Made by a program: the position numbers and the translations under genes
Shown: piece by piece, positions 1 to 10,746 of the stretch
How positions within the stretch are numbered: the stretch's first letter is position 1
Layout of the letters: the number at the start of each line of letters is the position of its first letter
The notes under the pieces: model-generated
Told to the model about the DNA's origin: nothing
The model's input: the letters and a program-made list of their open reading frames with translations, nothing else
Database searches by the model: none
Assembly (NCBI GenBank): GCA_031002005.1
Contig: JARYHS010008074.1
Span: 346,170,932-346,234,931 of the forward strand
Length of the DNA stretch: 64,000 nucleotides
DNA from: Vandiemenella viatica
Taxonomy: Eukaryota > Arthropoda > Insecta > Orthoptera > Morabidae
Direction: 5' to 3'

Positions 1-187
1 TGGAAATATACCTACAAGTTTGGAGAAAGAGCACCATAATACTTAGAGAAGCAGTGTGTACACAGGTATCTCAGCTCCAATCTTGTAAGTATCTCAGGTA
101 TACACTTCTGATGATTTTATTATCTAGATATGTGGTGAGGACTCGTTCCTGTTAGAAATGCCTTGATAAATGATGTTACATTAAGTT

Positions 188-188
<1 letters not shown>

Positions 189-229
<41 letters not shown>
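189..229. repeat. (TA)n microsatellite
   Basis: About twenty uninterrupted TA dinucleotides. Simple repeat with no gene nearby; the flanking 230-540 is AT-rich sequence in which I see nothing else. Confidence 0.95.
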
Positions 230-233
<4 letters not shown>

Positions 234-658
234 GATCAAACTGACATTAATTGGTTATTTATATTCACACAAAACACACAACTAATTCTGTATACTGTGA
301 AAGTTAACATCCTAAAACAGTGGATCCTTGTTACGCAGTTTGTATCAGTAGAGTTACTGAATCCTTATTATACTGTTTACTGGAAATTGCTTCTTAATAC
401 TCCACTTTACACACCAAATGTTAGGTAACTGTTAAACACTCCAGTCCTTATTTATTACTTCAGTTGTATGTCACAAAGCTCCAAGCAGTAAGCTAAATGT
501 TTCGGTTGATTTGCAAACAAATATTCATTGATATGCAATTTAATCTTCACAGGTGACCAGTTGGGGGGGGTGCCATGAAAAATTCAATGTTTTGACAGCA
601 GGCTTTGCTGTCTTCACCATATGCTGCATGACTTCTGAAGTGGCATCAAAAGGCAAGC

Positions 659-900
659 ACCGAGCGTGGTGGTGTAACGGATAGCGTTCTGGCCTCGCAT
701 TCGGGAGGACGGTGGTTCGAATCCCCGTCCGAACATCCAGTTTTGGGTTTTCCATGGATTCCCAAATCACTCCAGGCAAATGCCGGGATGCTTCCTTAAA
801 AGGCCATGGCCGAATTCCTTCCCATTCCTTACCCCCATTCTTTCCCGTCTCTAAAGACCTCGCTGTTGAGAGACGTAAAGCAGGTTAAAAAAAAAAAAAA
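659..900 (+). mobile_element. tRNA-derived SINE, copy 1
   Basis: A tRNA-like head (ACCGAGCGTGG onward) with polymerase III boxes, then a body shared with the copies at 8240 and 49396 (GGTTTTCCATGG, AAATGCCGGGATGC and GGCCATGGCC blocks), and a poly-A tail ending at 900. It is flanked by an 8-bp or longer target duplication, AGGCAAGC, at 651-658 and 901-908, so both ends are defined. It is the youngest-looking of the three SINEs here. SINEs carry no protein and depend on a LINE reverse transcriptase; which LINE mobilised this one cannot be told from the tail. Confidence 0.93.
670..724 (+). promoter_or_regulatory. Internal Pol III promoter (A box and B box) of SINE copy 1
   Basis: TGGTGTAACGG at 670-680 fits the A-box consensus TRGYNNANNNG, and GGTTCGAATCC at 714-724 is a perfect B box (GGTTCGANTCC). 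The spacing of about 33 bp is normal for tRNA genes. Confidence 0.9.
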
Positions 901-1283
901 AGGCAAGCGACACCTATTGAAGACAGCAGAGCCAGCTGTCAAAGTGTTGAGTTTTCACGACATCACCTGGCTGGACACCCATGAAGATCTCATTGTAGCA
1001 ATAGGCTGGGAAGATCTTGGATCAGACATTCTTTGATTAGCCTTAACAGATATGAAGAAAGCGAGCTTCATCAAACAAGACTATCAGTGTTTTGTAACCT
1101 CAATAATTATCCTCAATTAACCAAGGCAACCTCAGACTAGGCAAGAAACGGCTCTTGATCTCCTGAACTGTGTGGAAGGGTATTTCCCCACATGTCCATG
1201 GTACAGTTGTTTCTTCAAATGGGTATTAGTTACTTAAATATTTCCATACAAAAATCCCTGTGCCATGTAAATATGGAGAAATA

Positions 1284-2114
1284 GAGGGCGTTCGCCGGGA
1301 AACGCAACCCACTGTTAGCGCTACCAGGAAGAAACTGCTCGCGGCGAGCGAGCGGTCAGCTCCCGGCATTGTTCGACCGTCGGCAGCGGACTATTTCATA
1401 AACTTGTATGTGCTAAGCATTTAAATGTGACGTAATTCATTAGCTTACCTTATAAAAGATGCTGGAAGTGTTGACACTCTTGTGTAATGCACATTTCACA
1501 TCTTCTGAACATATTTCGAGACACACGCTGCCCTAACTGACTTAATGATTTTTTGGGTGACTGTTCTAGTCGAAAAGCGATATCGTCAATTTTCTCCTCT
1601 GTGAGAATACGGTTGACCGACAGTCTCTTTTTGTTAAAAAATGAACCCGTTTCTCTTACTTTTTTAACCAGACGCAGAATTGTTGATTTAGCTGGCAGTA
1701 AAGCGCCAGGATATTCGCGACGAAATTTACTGCGACACTTTTTAAACGACTTCTTCTTCACATATGTATCGTAGAGAAATATTCTTTGTTGCAAACTGTA
1801 ACGTACCATAATTTTACTCACACTCAAACACGGTACAGATTAGTAAGAGTATGAAGCCCCAAACCAGCCAAACCGCATAGAAACGTTTATTCACAACACT
1901 GATTAATAAGAGACTGAAGTCACAAACTAGCTACAATGCAAAGAAACCGTTCTTAACAATGTAAGGGTCACTGCACTGCACTGTTGGGGCAGTGGAGGTG
2001 TTAAACAGTGCGGTGATTCACGGTGCCGGTTGGCGGAAACTGCTGGCTCCGCTGTCCGAGCAAGTTGCCGACGGCAACAGACTGGGAGGGTTGCGTTTTC
2101 CGGCGAACGCCCTG
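1284..2114 (-). mobile_element. Tc1/mariner-like TIR element, non-autonomous
   Basis: Terminal inverted repeats of about 26 bp, (G/C)AGGGCGTTCGCCGG followed by (G/A)AAACGCAACCC, lie at 1284-1309 and 2089-2114, flanked by TA at 1282-1283 and 2115-2116. TA duplication plus a helix-turn-helix reading frame inside (1450-1827, minus) points to the Tc1/mariner superfamily. At 831 bp it is too short for a full transposase, and no DDE domain is visible, so it is probably an internally deleted copy. Confidence 0.8.
1450..1827 (-). pseudogene. Truncated transposase: N-terminal helix-turn-helix only
   Basis: A 125-residue frame that starts with a methionine just inside the element. Residues about 8-75 (YSLQQRIFLYDTY ... 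KFRREYP ... LPAKSTILRLVKKVRETGS) match the helix-turn-helix seen at the N-terminus of insect transposases of the DUF4817 type, which binds terminal repeats. The following linker (LTEEKIDDIAFRLEQSPKKS) also fits. The frame then runs into unrelated residues and stops; the catalytic DDE part is absent. It could be non-functional debris or a DNA-binding peptide without catalysis. The family call rests on pattern, not on a search. Confidence 0.65.
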
Positions 2115-2214
2115 TAGTTGCAAATAAGTGAATGGGTGTGAGGTCCAGAGGACTATACTTCCTGCTAGTAATCTGTGGACTCATGTTGAAATCTCTCATA
2201 TATATTATTTCTAT

Positions 2215-3530
2215 AAGGTATTTTTTTGTCACAAGCCATTATCTCCCTTCATACTTAACAAAAATCAATAAATGAGGTATCGTTTTAAAGATTAAGGTGT
2301 ACACTTGAGTCACATCATATTTTAAGAAAGTAATTGTTCCAAATTCCATCCTTAAAGGGCAAAAATGTCAATATTTCTAAAATGCTGTTTTTTTGTTCCA
2401 CGGATCATTCAAATCCTTGTATTACTAACCGAAATTGATAAATGAAGTACAGTAGAACTCCAATTATCTGAAATCCGATTATCTGAATCGCTTTCTTAAT
2501 TAAAATGGAAACGTACTGTGATTTAAGAAAATGATTCTGCCCACATACCACATGAAACTTCTCACTGTCAAGCGGATGAGCGACTTTGCTGCTAGAAAAC
2601 AGATGAATACAGTCAAACAGCTGACTTTGACAGAGATGTTCAGCAAGCAATGACTTTATTTACAGTGTGGGACATACTGTACTAACGTACAGCACTTGTA
2701 ACTACGCTTAACGTGTAAAAATGTTGCCTTTTGATTCAATAAATTAAAAGTTCGGTCCCAATTGATTTGGATAATTGGAGTTCTACTGTACCATTTTGAA
2801 AATTAAGATCTTATTTTATTGACATCATATGTTTAGAAAGGAATTTTTCGAAATATGTCCCTTAAGGGACAATATGAATATTTCTAAAACACATTTTTGT
2901 GTCATGAGCCATTTATTTCCCTTGATATCTAACCAACATAGAAAAATGAGGTATCATTTTAAAGATTAAGAACTTCGCTGTGGTCACAACATGTTTTAAG
3001 AAAGGAATTTTTCAGAATTTTACCCTTAAAGGGAAAAAGTACCATTATTTCCATAATGCATTCTTTTTATAATGATCCATTTATTTCCCTTGATATCTAC
3101 CGACATAGATAAATGAGGTATCATTTTTAAGATTAAGAACTTCGCAGTGGTCACAACATATTTTAATACAGGAATTTTTTGGAACTTTACCCTTAAAGGG
3201 CAAAAGTACCATTATCTCCATAATGCATTCTTTTTATAATGAGCCACTTATCTTCCTGGATATTGAACCGAAATAGATAAATGAGATATTATTTTAAAGA
3301 TTAAGTTCACTTCTATGGTCACATCATATCTTAAGAAAGGAATTTTTCTGAATTCGATCCTTAAAGGGAAAAAGTATTAATATTTCTACAATGCATTTTT
3401 TTTTTATCACGAGCCCTTTATTTCCCTTGATATCTAACCAATATGGTTAAATGAGGTATCATTTTAAAGATTAAGGTCACCACTTTGGTCACATCCTGTA
3501 TTAATAAAGGAATTTTTCAGAATTGGACCC
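2215..3530 (+). repeat. Tandem array of ~168-bp units, segment 1
   Basis: The core CATTTTAAAGATTAAG recurs at about 2281, 2791, 2955, 3122, 3290 and 3460. Spacing is 164-170 bp once the MITE at 2450-2788 is subtracted. Each unit also holds GGAATTTTTC, CCCTTAAAGGGC, an A/T stretch and ATTTATCTCCCTTGATATCTA. Units are diverged, so this is an old array. No coding potential. Confidence 0.9.
2450..2788. mobile_element. pogo/Tigger-like MITE
   Basis: Terminal inverted repeats CAGTAGAACTCCAATTATC at 2450-2468 and its reverse complement at 2770-2788, flanked by TA at 2448-2449 and 2789-2790. The CAGTAGA... end and TA duplication are typical of the pogo/Tigger branch of Tc1/mariner. 339 bp and no reading frame, so non-autonomous. 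It sits in the GAGGTATC part of one array unit, and its removal restores the normal period. Confidence 0.88.
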
Positions 3531-3533
3531 TTA

Positions 3534-4568
3534 AGGTACACGCACACTAGAGCGGGCCATGCCACATCACATTGAGTAAAAATGCTGTAATGCACATCTG
3601 GACGCAGCGACTAGCATTTCTTCTATTGTCGCCGCCATCAAATCCCGACGATTAACTCATTCGAGACGAGGCGAATTTCAGGAAATCAGATAAACGGAAA
3701 TGAAGAGAAACATTCAATTACAGCCTTAGGAGGGTAAGCCAGAACACACATTCTCAAAACGATCACAAACAAATTTATTGAAATTTGAACATGACGTCTG
3801 TCGGTTCAACTAGTATAATAAATAAAGTAATACTTACTGTGTTCTGCATTTGTAACCTTTTGACTAACGATATCTGAACTGGGTTGCAGGAAGTAAGGAC
3901 AATACTGATAGCATTTCAACATTTGACCTACACAGGCTGTAATACTTGAAGCCATTAAGATTTGAAATAATTTCACAAAATATTTTTTTTATCAAAAACT
4001 GGCTCAGTAAATTGGCAAAATGGAGCATTACAAGCGGGGTGCAAAGAAATATTAAACATATAAAATAGACAAAAAATAAAATAAAAATGTTGACGTGCCG
4101 CTTATCCATTACGTTTGCATGCATTATGTTAAAACATACAAGCAAAAAGAAAAAAACGTATGAGCGAGAAATTTTATAATGTTTTCGTCTTTATTCGAGT
4201 TGATAAAGTAATTAAATTTTCAATATATAATTACTAATATTTTTTCCTCCATCTTGCGTGGAAACTTAATGTAAATTTTATTGAAGTAATGCAGTTAATT
4301 TATAAAAGTTGGAACATACAAGTTCCAAAAATCAGTGAGTGCTGCTGGAACTCCTATGGCAAACTAGGTCGTGACTGAGTGCACCGCAGCGCACAGGTAG
4401 AAAAATATGTCTGGTGAAGTGATCCAACAACATGGCCTGATGCGGCCTAACCTGACCTGATTTGACTCGCCTGTGGTGTGTGTTACCCCATTAGAATCAA
4501 TGTAAGCAATTTGCTGACGCATTTCTGCGATGCAATGCGGTGCAGCCCACCCTAGTCTGCGCTTACCT
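3534..4568. mobile_element. 1.03-kb TIR element of unknown family, copy 1
   Basis: Ends AGGTACACGCACACTAGAGC and, reversed, AGGTAAGCGCAGACTAGGG form an imperfect terminal inverted repeat of about 35 bp. TTA lies on both sides (3531-3533, 4569-4571), which would fit a PIF/Harbinger-type 3-bp duplication, although TTAA with a one-base change cannot be excluded. It interrupts a unit of the ~168-bp array, and removing it restores the period. A second copy is at 44378-45635. No transposase was found in either copy. Confidence 0.8.
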
Positions 4569-4841
4569 TTAAAGGGCAAAAGTATCATTACTTCGATAAT
4601 GATATTTTTTGTCATGAGCTATTTATCTCCCTTGATATCTAACCAAAATTGAGAAATGAGGTATAATTTTAGAGATTAAGGTCTTCGCTATGGTCCAATC
4701 ATTTTAAAAAAGGAATTTTTCGGAATTCGACTTAAAGTGCAAAATTGTTATTTTGCACTTATTGTTATTTTTTACCAATTTTTTTTGTCATTAGCTATTT
4801 ATCTCCCTTGATATCTAACCAATATGGATAAATTAGATATC
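4569..4841 (+). repeat. Tandem array of ~168-bp units, segment 2
   Basis: Continuation of the array after the TIR element: CTTTAAAGGGC at 4568, the core at about 4664 and a further partial unit ending at about 4841. The distance from the core at 3460 to that at 4664, less the insertion, is about 166 bp. Confidence 0.85.
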
Positions 4842-5918
4842 AGTATCTGCTGGGTGATCGATCTTCACTCAACATCTTTAGATTTCTGTTCACTAAGCAA
4901 GAAATTGTATCTCAAAATTGACGTGGTTAGGTTGAAATGCGGCCTGGACCAGAAGAAAAAATTCGCCAAATGTATCTCAAAACTGAAGAGGTTATGGTGA
5001 AATTATGCCTGGACCAGAAAAAAATATTTCACCAAAACCACTATATCTACATGGTAGAAATGTACTCCAGGCATTTTATTTTCTTTCTAGAGCTTGTTGT
5101 TAGGTTGAATTACAGCCTGGATCAGAAGAAACGTCACCAACAGCACAAGAAACTATACCTATAACTGATTTTTGACATGTTATATCTCGAAAACCAAGTG
5201 CGAAGTCAAAAAATTTTATTCTTTATTTTCAAGTTCGTATGTAGAGTTCTATAAGAATTCATCATAAGATTGTGGCGCCACGGTAATGATATAACTGTCC
5301 ATGCATAAAAACTGGTGATCTTATAACAACCAAAGATAAAACAGTAAGCTCTTCGAGATAGGGTGCCGTTAGAATTTTCTTCTATGTTTGAAAAAATCGC
5401 ATTTGACAAAGCTAGTAATCCAAGTTTTTTACATATCTACTTTTGAAATGTTTTACAATAAACTGGTAGTATTTAATGATAACCACTTTTTACAATTCAG
5501 TAATATTGATGTTTGATGTATGGTCAATATTATTTTCAAAGAAGTTTTGTAAAGCATTACTTCTCACAAAGCCATTTTTTAAATATCTTATTTAAAAAAA
5601 AAATTACAATTAAACATGCAGCGGGTCAGCTAGTATACAAAAACTGTTCGTATAAATATTGGTTTAAACCAAAGAGAAAAAATGAGTAGGCTTTCTGTTA
5701 CCTGAATCATCTCAAAGATGGCGTTAGAGCCGTTTTCGAGATATCAAGTGCAAAAATTGTTCGTATTGTGTAAAATCGCATTTTTGCAGGGAAGATACCT
5801 ATCTAGGTAAACTTAAAAAACAAAACGTTATCTAAATGTGAAATTTCATCCAAATCCCGTTTCCGAGATCCAAATTATAAATATTTATATACAACAATTG
5901 CTCGTTTAAAGATATATG
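4842..5918 (+). mobile_element. Helitron-like insertion with repeated GCCTGGACC motif
   Basis: This block breaks the ~168-bp array between GATATC and ATTTTAAAG. It holds three copies of a GGTTGAAATGCGGCCTGGAC-type motif (about 4925-4955, 4990-5020, 5097-5128) that is also present in the Helitron at 21643. A GCGGGTCAGCTAG|T end at 5621-5633 resembles the 3' terminus of animal Helitrons (CTRR before T). The 5634-5918 part may be a second element. A 5' TC start was not identified, so the class is an inference. Confidence 0.5.
4937..5161 (+). other. 75-codon frame across the motif copies, status unknown
   Basis: An uninterrupted frame from the methionine in the first motif copy. It reads through all three motif copies, giving partly repeated residues (KLCLDQKK, RLNYSLDQKK). 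Since the repetition comes from the DNA motif and no domain is recognisable, I regard coding function as unproven. Confidence 0.2.
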
Positions 5919-6360
5919 ATTTTAAAGATCATGTCACATCATATGTTAAGAAATGAACTTTTCAGAATTTGACTCTTGGCCAAATTACCATTATTTCCAT
6001 ATTTTGTTTGTCACAAGCTATTTATCTCCCTTGATATCTAACAAATATAGATAAATGAGGTATCATTTTTAAGATTAAGGCCTCTGCTTTGGCAAAATCA
6101 TATTTTAAGAAATGAATTTTTCGGAATTTGACCCTTTAAGGGCAAAATCATCATTATTTCTGTAAGATATTTTTTATCATGAGCCATTTATCTCCCTTGT
6201 TATATAAATGAGGTATCATTTTAAAGATTAAGGTATCTGCTTTCGACACATCATATCTTAAGACAGGAATTTTTTGGAATTCAACCCTTAAAGGCCAAAG
6301 TATCATTATTTCTAACGTGTTTTTTTGTTACGAGCCATTTATCTTCCTCGAAACTTAACC
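5919..6360 (+). repeat. Tandem array of ~168-bp units, segment 3
   Basis: Array units resume at about 5919, with cores at about 6064 and 6217 and the CCCTTAAAGGCC block at about 6286. The last unit breaks off near 6360; a short TCATTATTTCTTC remnant appears at about 6618. Confidence 0.8.
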
Positions 6361-8239
6361 AAATCGAAATAAAGTGCAAATGTAATCACTGTGAAGTTGA
6401 GCAAATGTGACAGTTCAGAGCCGAGCCTCTAGATAGCAGAAGCACATATCACAGAGATATTAATAAACTGCTTCAGTGGTGTTGACTTTTCTTATGTACC
6501 TATCACACTAAGAAAATAAAGAATTGAAACAAATGAGGCAGTTCTTGTGTCATATCACAAACCACCCACCTTACTATTTATCGCATTCATGAAATTTTTG
6601 CAAGGGTCATCTAGTCATCATTATTTCTTCAACAATGTAATAAATACATGTCTTTTAAGGAGATGGCCAAAGCGAAGAAAACTTAGTCAGAACCATCCTC
6701 CCCAAGAGAAACTTTGATTTAGTGTTATACTAGTCCTAGAATTGGAGTAATTATTATTTTCTTGTGCGCCTGCAGAATGTGGCCATGGCTGCTGAATGCT
6801 TTTTTTTTTATCTTGATGGACATAGTTCATATTTCTTTTCAGTAAATCAACAGAGTCTCAAAAGATTTTGCAGACACAACCATTCTAAACTGTAAGTAAG
6901 TTGCAGATTCTTTTCAACTGATCTTTAATTGTTAATAGTTGCAGTTCATTTTAACTGAATTTTAAATATTAATCCCCTCCTTCACAGTTGGCAGTTTAAA
7001 ATGGCCACCTTACCTTAATGGATCTTACTTGGTATATCACACATAAATTACTATTCCAAACCATCTCTCGTTACAAATACAGTAATTTAAATGAAGTTTT
7101 CACGGGTCTACCGCCAGGTACACATTCTGGTGTTACACCCATGAAGACTTAATTGCAAATTATACACCGAGAAAGTCTCCATTCTTACAATTATTGACTT
7201 TACCTCGTATTGATTTCGCTGGATTCTGACAGAGAATACATGGCCAACACCCAAAAGATACTTCTTGCAAATATAATGTCAAAGAGGAATATGATCGTAA
7301 GCATAGTTTGCCAACAGTTGTTATGCAACAAAATCAATTTTTTTTAGATTTGCCACAGCAAGAGCTGTTACAGAAACGTCTGCGTGGAAAAAAAAAAACA
7401 TGAAACCAAATGAGAGTATTAACAATTTAATTTGCTCAGTGGTTCCTAAAAGTGTGTTGTGGGCATAGAAACACTACTTTGGCATTTATGATGAAATAGC
7501 AACTTACAATCAAGGGAACAGTGTGCAGTATTATAGGCATTAGGATTTTTAGTCAGTGTGAACTCTGTATGAGTATTAAGAAATATTGACAAAGAGAGGG
7601 TAAGAGGAGCAGAAAGAAGAGAAATGAATACTTAATATGACACAGCAATAGGTCATAAAATAAGAACAAAAAAGAACCTATTAGGAGATGAGGAAGAAGA
7701 CCCTGACAGTCCACTCTTTAGTGTAGGAATGTTGTGATAAACTTTGGAAGCCATTTCCTGCAAATAGATTTTTTGAAATTTAAGGATCATTTTCTCAAAA
7801 AGTATTCAAGATAGGAAAATAAAATGCTTATATGTTACTCTTTGTGGTCCAAATTGCATTTTAACTGAGGTTTATTGTAGTAAATCCAGTAGTTAATATG
7901 AAATTTAATAAAATATCACTTTTTTAAAAATAAAAAAATAATTATTGAGAACAAAACTATAATATTTTATATTGGAATGAAGTCTTTTCTCGGCGTTGAG
8001 ATTGGATGTAGTCTTCTCGGGAGACTAACCGAGTAAACAAGGTGCTTCCACATGATATTTCGGCGAATCTCAGGCTCCGTCGCCATCTTCTGGTGAATTT
8101 TTAATCAAAACACATTGCATACAATAGGTACATCTGGACCAGTTACATTTACAATTGAAAAAAATTAATGTGTTTCATGAAAAGCAGAAAATGTGAAGCT
8201 TAGCAATGAAACAAAAGTTACAAATGACAAATTTTTTTT
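6361..8239. other. AT-rich intergenic sequence, nothing recognised
   Basis: No reading frame of note, no repeat structure and no RNA gene seen. The piece 8028-8095 (TTCGGCGAATCTCAGGC and flanks) looks like transposon-derived sequence found in many insects but is too short to name. A foldback-arm-like match lies at 7095-7155. Confidence 0.5.
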
Positions 8240-8466
8240 ACCGAGCGTGATGGTGTAATGATTAGCATTCTGGCCGCGCATTCTGGAGGGCGGCGGTTCG
8301 AATCCCCGTCCGGGCATCCAGATTTGGGTTTTCCATGGTTTCCCAAAATCACTCAAGGTGAATGCAGGGATGCTTCCTAGAAAAGGCCATGGCCGAATTC
8401 CTTCCCATTCCTTGCCCGTCTCTTAACACCTCATTGTTAAGAGATGTTAAGCAGTTAAAAAAAAAA
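8240..8466 (+). mobile_element. tRNA-derived SINE, copy 2
   Basis: Same head, body and poly-A tail as the copy at 659, with point differences and some small gaps. A clear target duplication was not found because both flanks are A/T homopolymers. It lies outside the hAT element that starts at 8725. Confidence 0.9.
8295..8305 (+). promoter_or_regulatory. B box of SINE copy 2
   Basis: GGTTCGAATCC matches the Pol III B-box consensus exactly. The corresponding A box, TGGTGTAATGA, begins near 8250 and differs from consensus at its last base. Confidence 0.8.
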
Positions 8467-9116
8467 TTATTAGCATTGCAAAATGCTGATGTTGGATGCA
8501 ATTTTGTTAATTGGTTCACTTGGTTTGGTCCAAAATTGGAAGACAGAAATATTTGAGACTTTTTATTTCAGTTTCATTATTAAAAAGATATTGTGACAAA
8601 GTGGTATTTTTCTGCAGCGATTAAATCCACTACATATTTTCAAGAGAAAGTAAAAAATTAATCAAACCCATCTTTGTTATATAGATATGCAGTTGTGCCC
8701 CTAGTGTTTCTTTTATATGTAAAGCAGGGACATATTTCTAAATTTTGCGCCCTGGGCGAATATAATTGGCCGCCCCTGTAACTTACCCGATAGCAAAACT
8801 GAAAGATGCAATGAGCTGACAAATAAAATCTTATACATCGTTTCTATGATTATTTATTACATCAAATATTACAAACTACTAATGTGAATAAATATATATG
8901 TTCAATGATGTAATATGGGTTAATATATACGTTCAATTTTTATAAAGACTACTTAATTCAATATTTACAAATCAGCTGACAAACTGAGACATTATTCTGA
9001 TGTTTCAGTATTCCAAAACATCCAAATATTTAAATTTGATTACAAAAATTTCATAAACTTTTTTTCAAAATTAAGGAAAGAAATAAAAGTTAAATTACTT
9101 TGTTAAACATGCCATA

Positions 9117-10738
9117 TTAAAATAACTGTTTGCGATGTGCCAAACTGTTGGCAAAATCATCAATAACATCATCATAGCTCAATGATTTTGTCAGATCTGC
9201 CTCTATATTAAGGATAGCTAAGTTATTTAAGCGTTCTTCACTTTAGCGAGAGCGCACGTAACTTTTAATTCGTTGCAGCACAGAGAAAGAACGGGCTGCA
9301 TTTAGTCACTGCCATGCAGGTAAACATATGTAATGTAATATGAATATAAGGAAACACCTCTTCCAGTTTGTTTTCTCTTATAAAAACCCCTATTTGTCTC
9401 AAGCTCTTTCGTTTCTTGTTTTTTTTTTTTCGGATTGTACATAATATTTGAAGAGCACATATTCATTTTGCAGACCGTCCGCAAGATCTTCCAGATATAG
9501 CCGTTGTAATTCTTTGGTGCTGTTCCTTATTTCTTCTTCTCCTTTTTTTCAAGTCTTAAAAGGAATGAAAACTTGTCATTGATATTATCATAAACCATTT
9601 TTCGCCTTTTAAGTTCACTTAAAAGTTGGTCACAAATTGGAAGAAATGCATGCACCCGAAAATGGTCACTTGCTTGCAGTAACACTTCTTCGTCACCAGA
9701 TTCGTCACAACTAAGTTTTCTTTTGATAAAGGGTTTTTGGAATCTTTTAAATTCATTTACCTGAGATTTTCTTGCGTGCCTTTTCATATATTTTGAAAGA
9801 ATCTCTTTTTTTTCAATAAATAAAATTAATGATTCGTAAAGACCTGCAACGACTTCAAGGTTGATATCTACTCCTTGCAGAGCATTCAAGACTAAATGAA
9901 ATTGTTTCAATATGGAGCCCCACAATTCAGACATTATGGCAGTGTCTAAAGTAGATATTTGTGACAGCAGTCCAGTCGCGGACCAAAGGTTTTTGTGACG
10001 AATCATTTTTTATCTTTTGCAGAGCTGCTAAAATCTGTTTCCAGTCATTGTTAAGACTAGTGCAGGCATCATCTCTAGTTGACCATCGAGTATTCGATAC
10101 ACTTTTTAGAGAAACGTTCTCAGGCTCAGTCAGGTATTCTTGTAACAGTTTTGACCATTGTGTTGATACGGTGAAGAAAATATATAAGTTTTGCAACAAC
10201 CCGAAAAACTGAATAGCCTTTTGGCAACATCGAGCGGCTGACGACCCTATCAAATTTAAAGAATGCGCAAAGCGTGGTACATAAATTGCATCAGGGCATA
10301 TTTCCTTAATTCTTGCCTGTAAACTCTAGTAGCATATTGCCAGCATTATTGTAAGTTTGACCTCTGCAATTATTAATGCTGATATTAAAAGTCTCAAGGA
10401 CTTCCTTCAACATATCTTCTGATTTCTGACCATTGTTAGGAAGGAAACATAAAAACCGTTCAACGGGTTGTCCGTTTTCTTCGACGAATCTCATAATTAA
10501 AGAAAGTTGGTCCACATGAGTGATATCAGGGATAGAGTCAACACTAAAGGAAAAATATTTTGCCTTTTGGATGTTTTTTTATAATAGATTGGGTTACTTT
10601 ATCAGCTATAATTTTTATGACTTTCTCATAAGTTGCAAACGACAAATAAGACACGTGACCTTTACCAGGATTACCCATTGTTTGTATGTGTTTTGCCAAA
10701 AAAGGATCGAATTCAGCAACTGCTTCTAATATCATCAT
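9117..10738 (-). pseudogene. hAT transposase, C-terminal half of exon 2
   Basis: Read downward from 10738. First comes MMILEAVAEFDPFLAKHI and the segment leading to the first catalytic region (SVDSIPDITHVDQLSLIMRF). Next is the NCRGQTYNNAGNML block, which corresponds to the GQGYD-type motif of ZMYM1-like hAT proteins. Then follow the FGLLQNLYIFF and SNTRWSTRDDA blocks (the TRW motif of the insertion domain) and the long helical region. The C-terminal dimerisation block RSFSVLQRIKSYVRSR lies at about 9240-9295, and the frame ends at a TAA at 9117-9119. Frameshifts (near 10310, 9990 and 9480) and stops make it non-functional. Such proteins act in the nucleus on the element's own ends. Confidence 0.88.
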
Positions 10739-10746
10739 AAAGTTTC
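10739..10746. repeat. Left target duplication of CR1 copy A
   Basis: AAAGTTTC, repeated exactly at 15427-15434. Fusing the flanks restores the hAT frame from the NGNF codons to the MMILEA codons. Confidence 0.93.

Larger units (their letters stand above)
542..990. repeat. Foldback (inverted-repeat) element with SINE in its loop
   Basis: The stretch 542-616, reverse complemented, aligns along its length with 917-990: both contain the GAAGACAGC core, a CTGTCAAA block, a TTTTTCATGGCA/TTTTCACGACAT block and a CCTG/CCATGAAGAT block. The arms are about 75 bp. Before the SINE at 659-900 arrived the loop would have been only about 60 bp. A weaker, single-arm match lies near 7095-7155. I cannot assign it to a family; it could be the end of a larger transposon. 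Confidence 0.7.

Noticed and set aside
659..730. A functional tRNA gene
   Set aside because: Boxes are present, but the sequence cannot form a proper acceptor stem and continues into a SINE body with a poly-A tail.
6560..6616. A Helitron 3' end (GGGTCATCTAG|T)
   Set aside because: No hairpin and no matching 5' border; flanking array units are out of phase.
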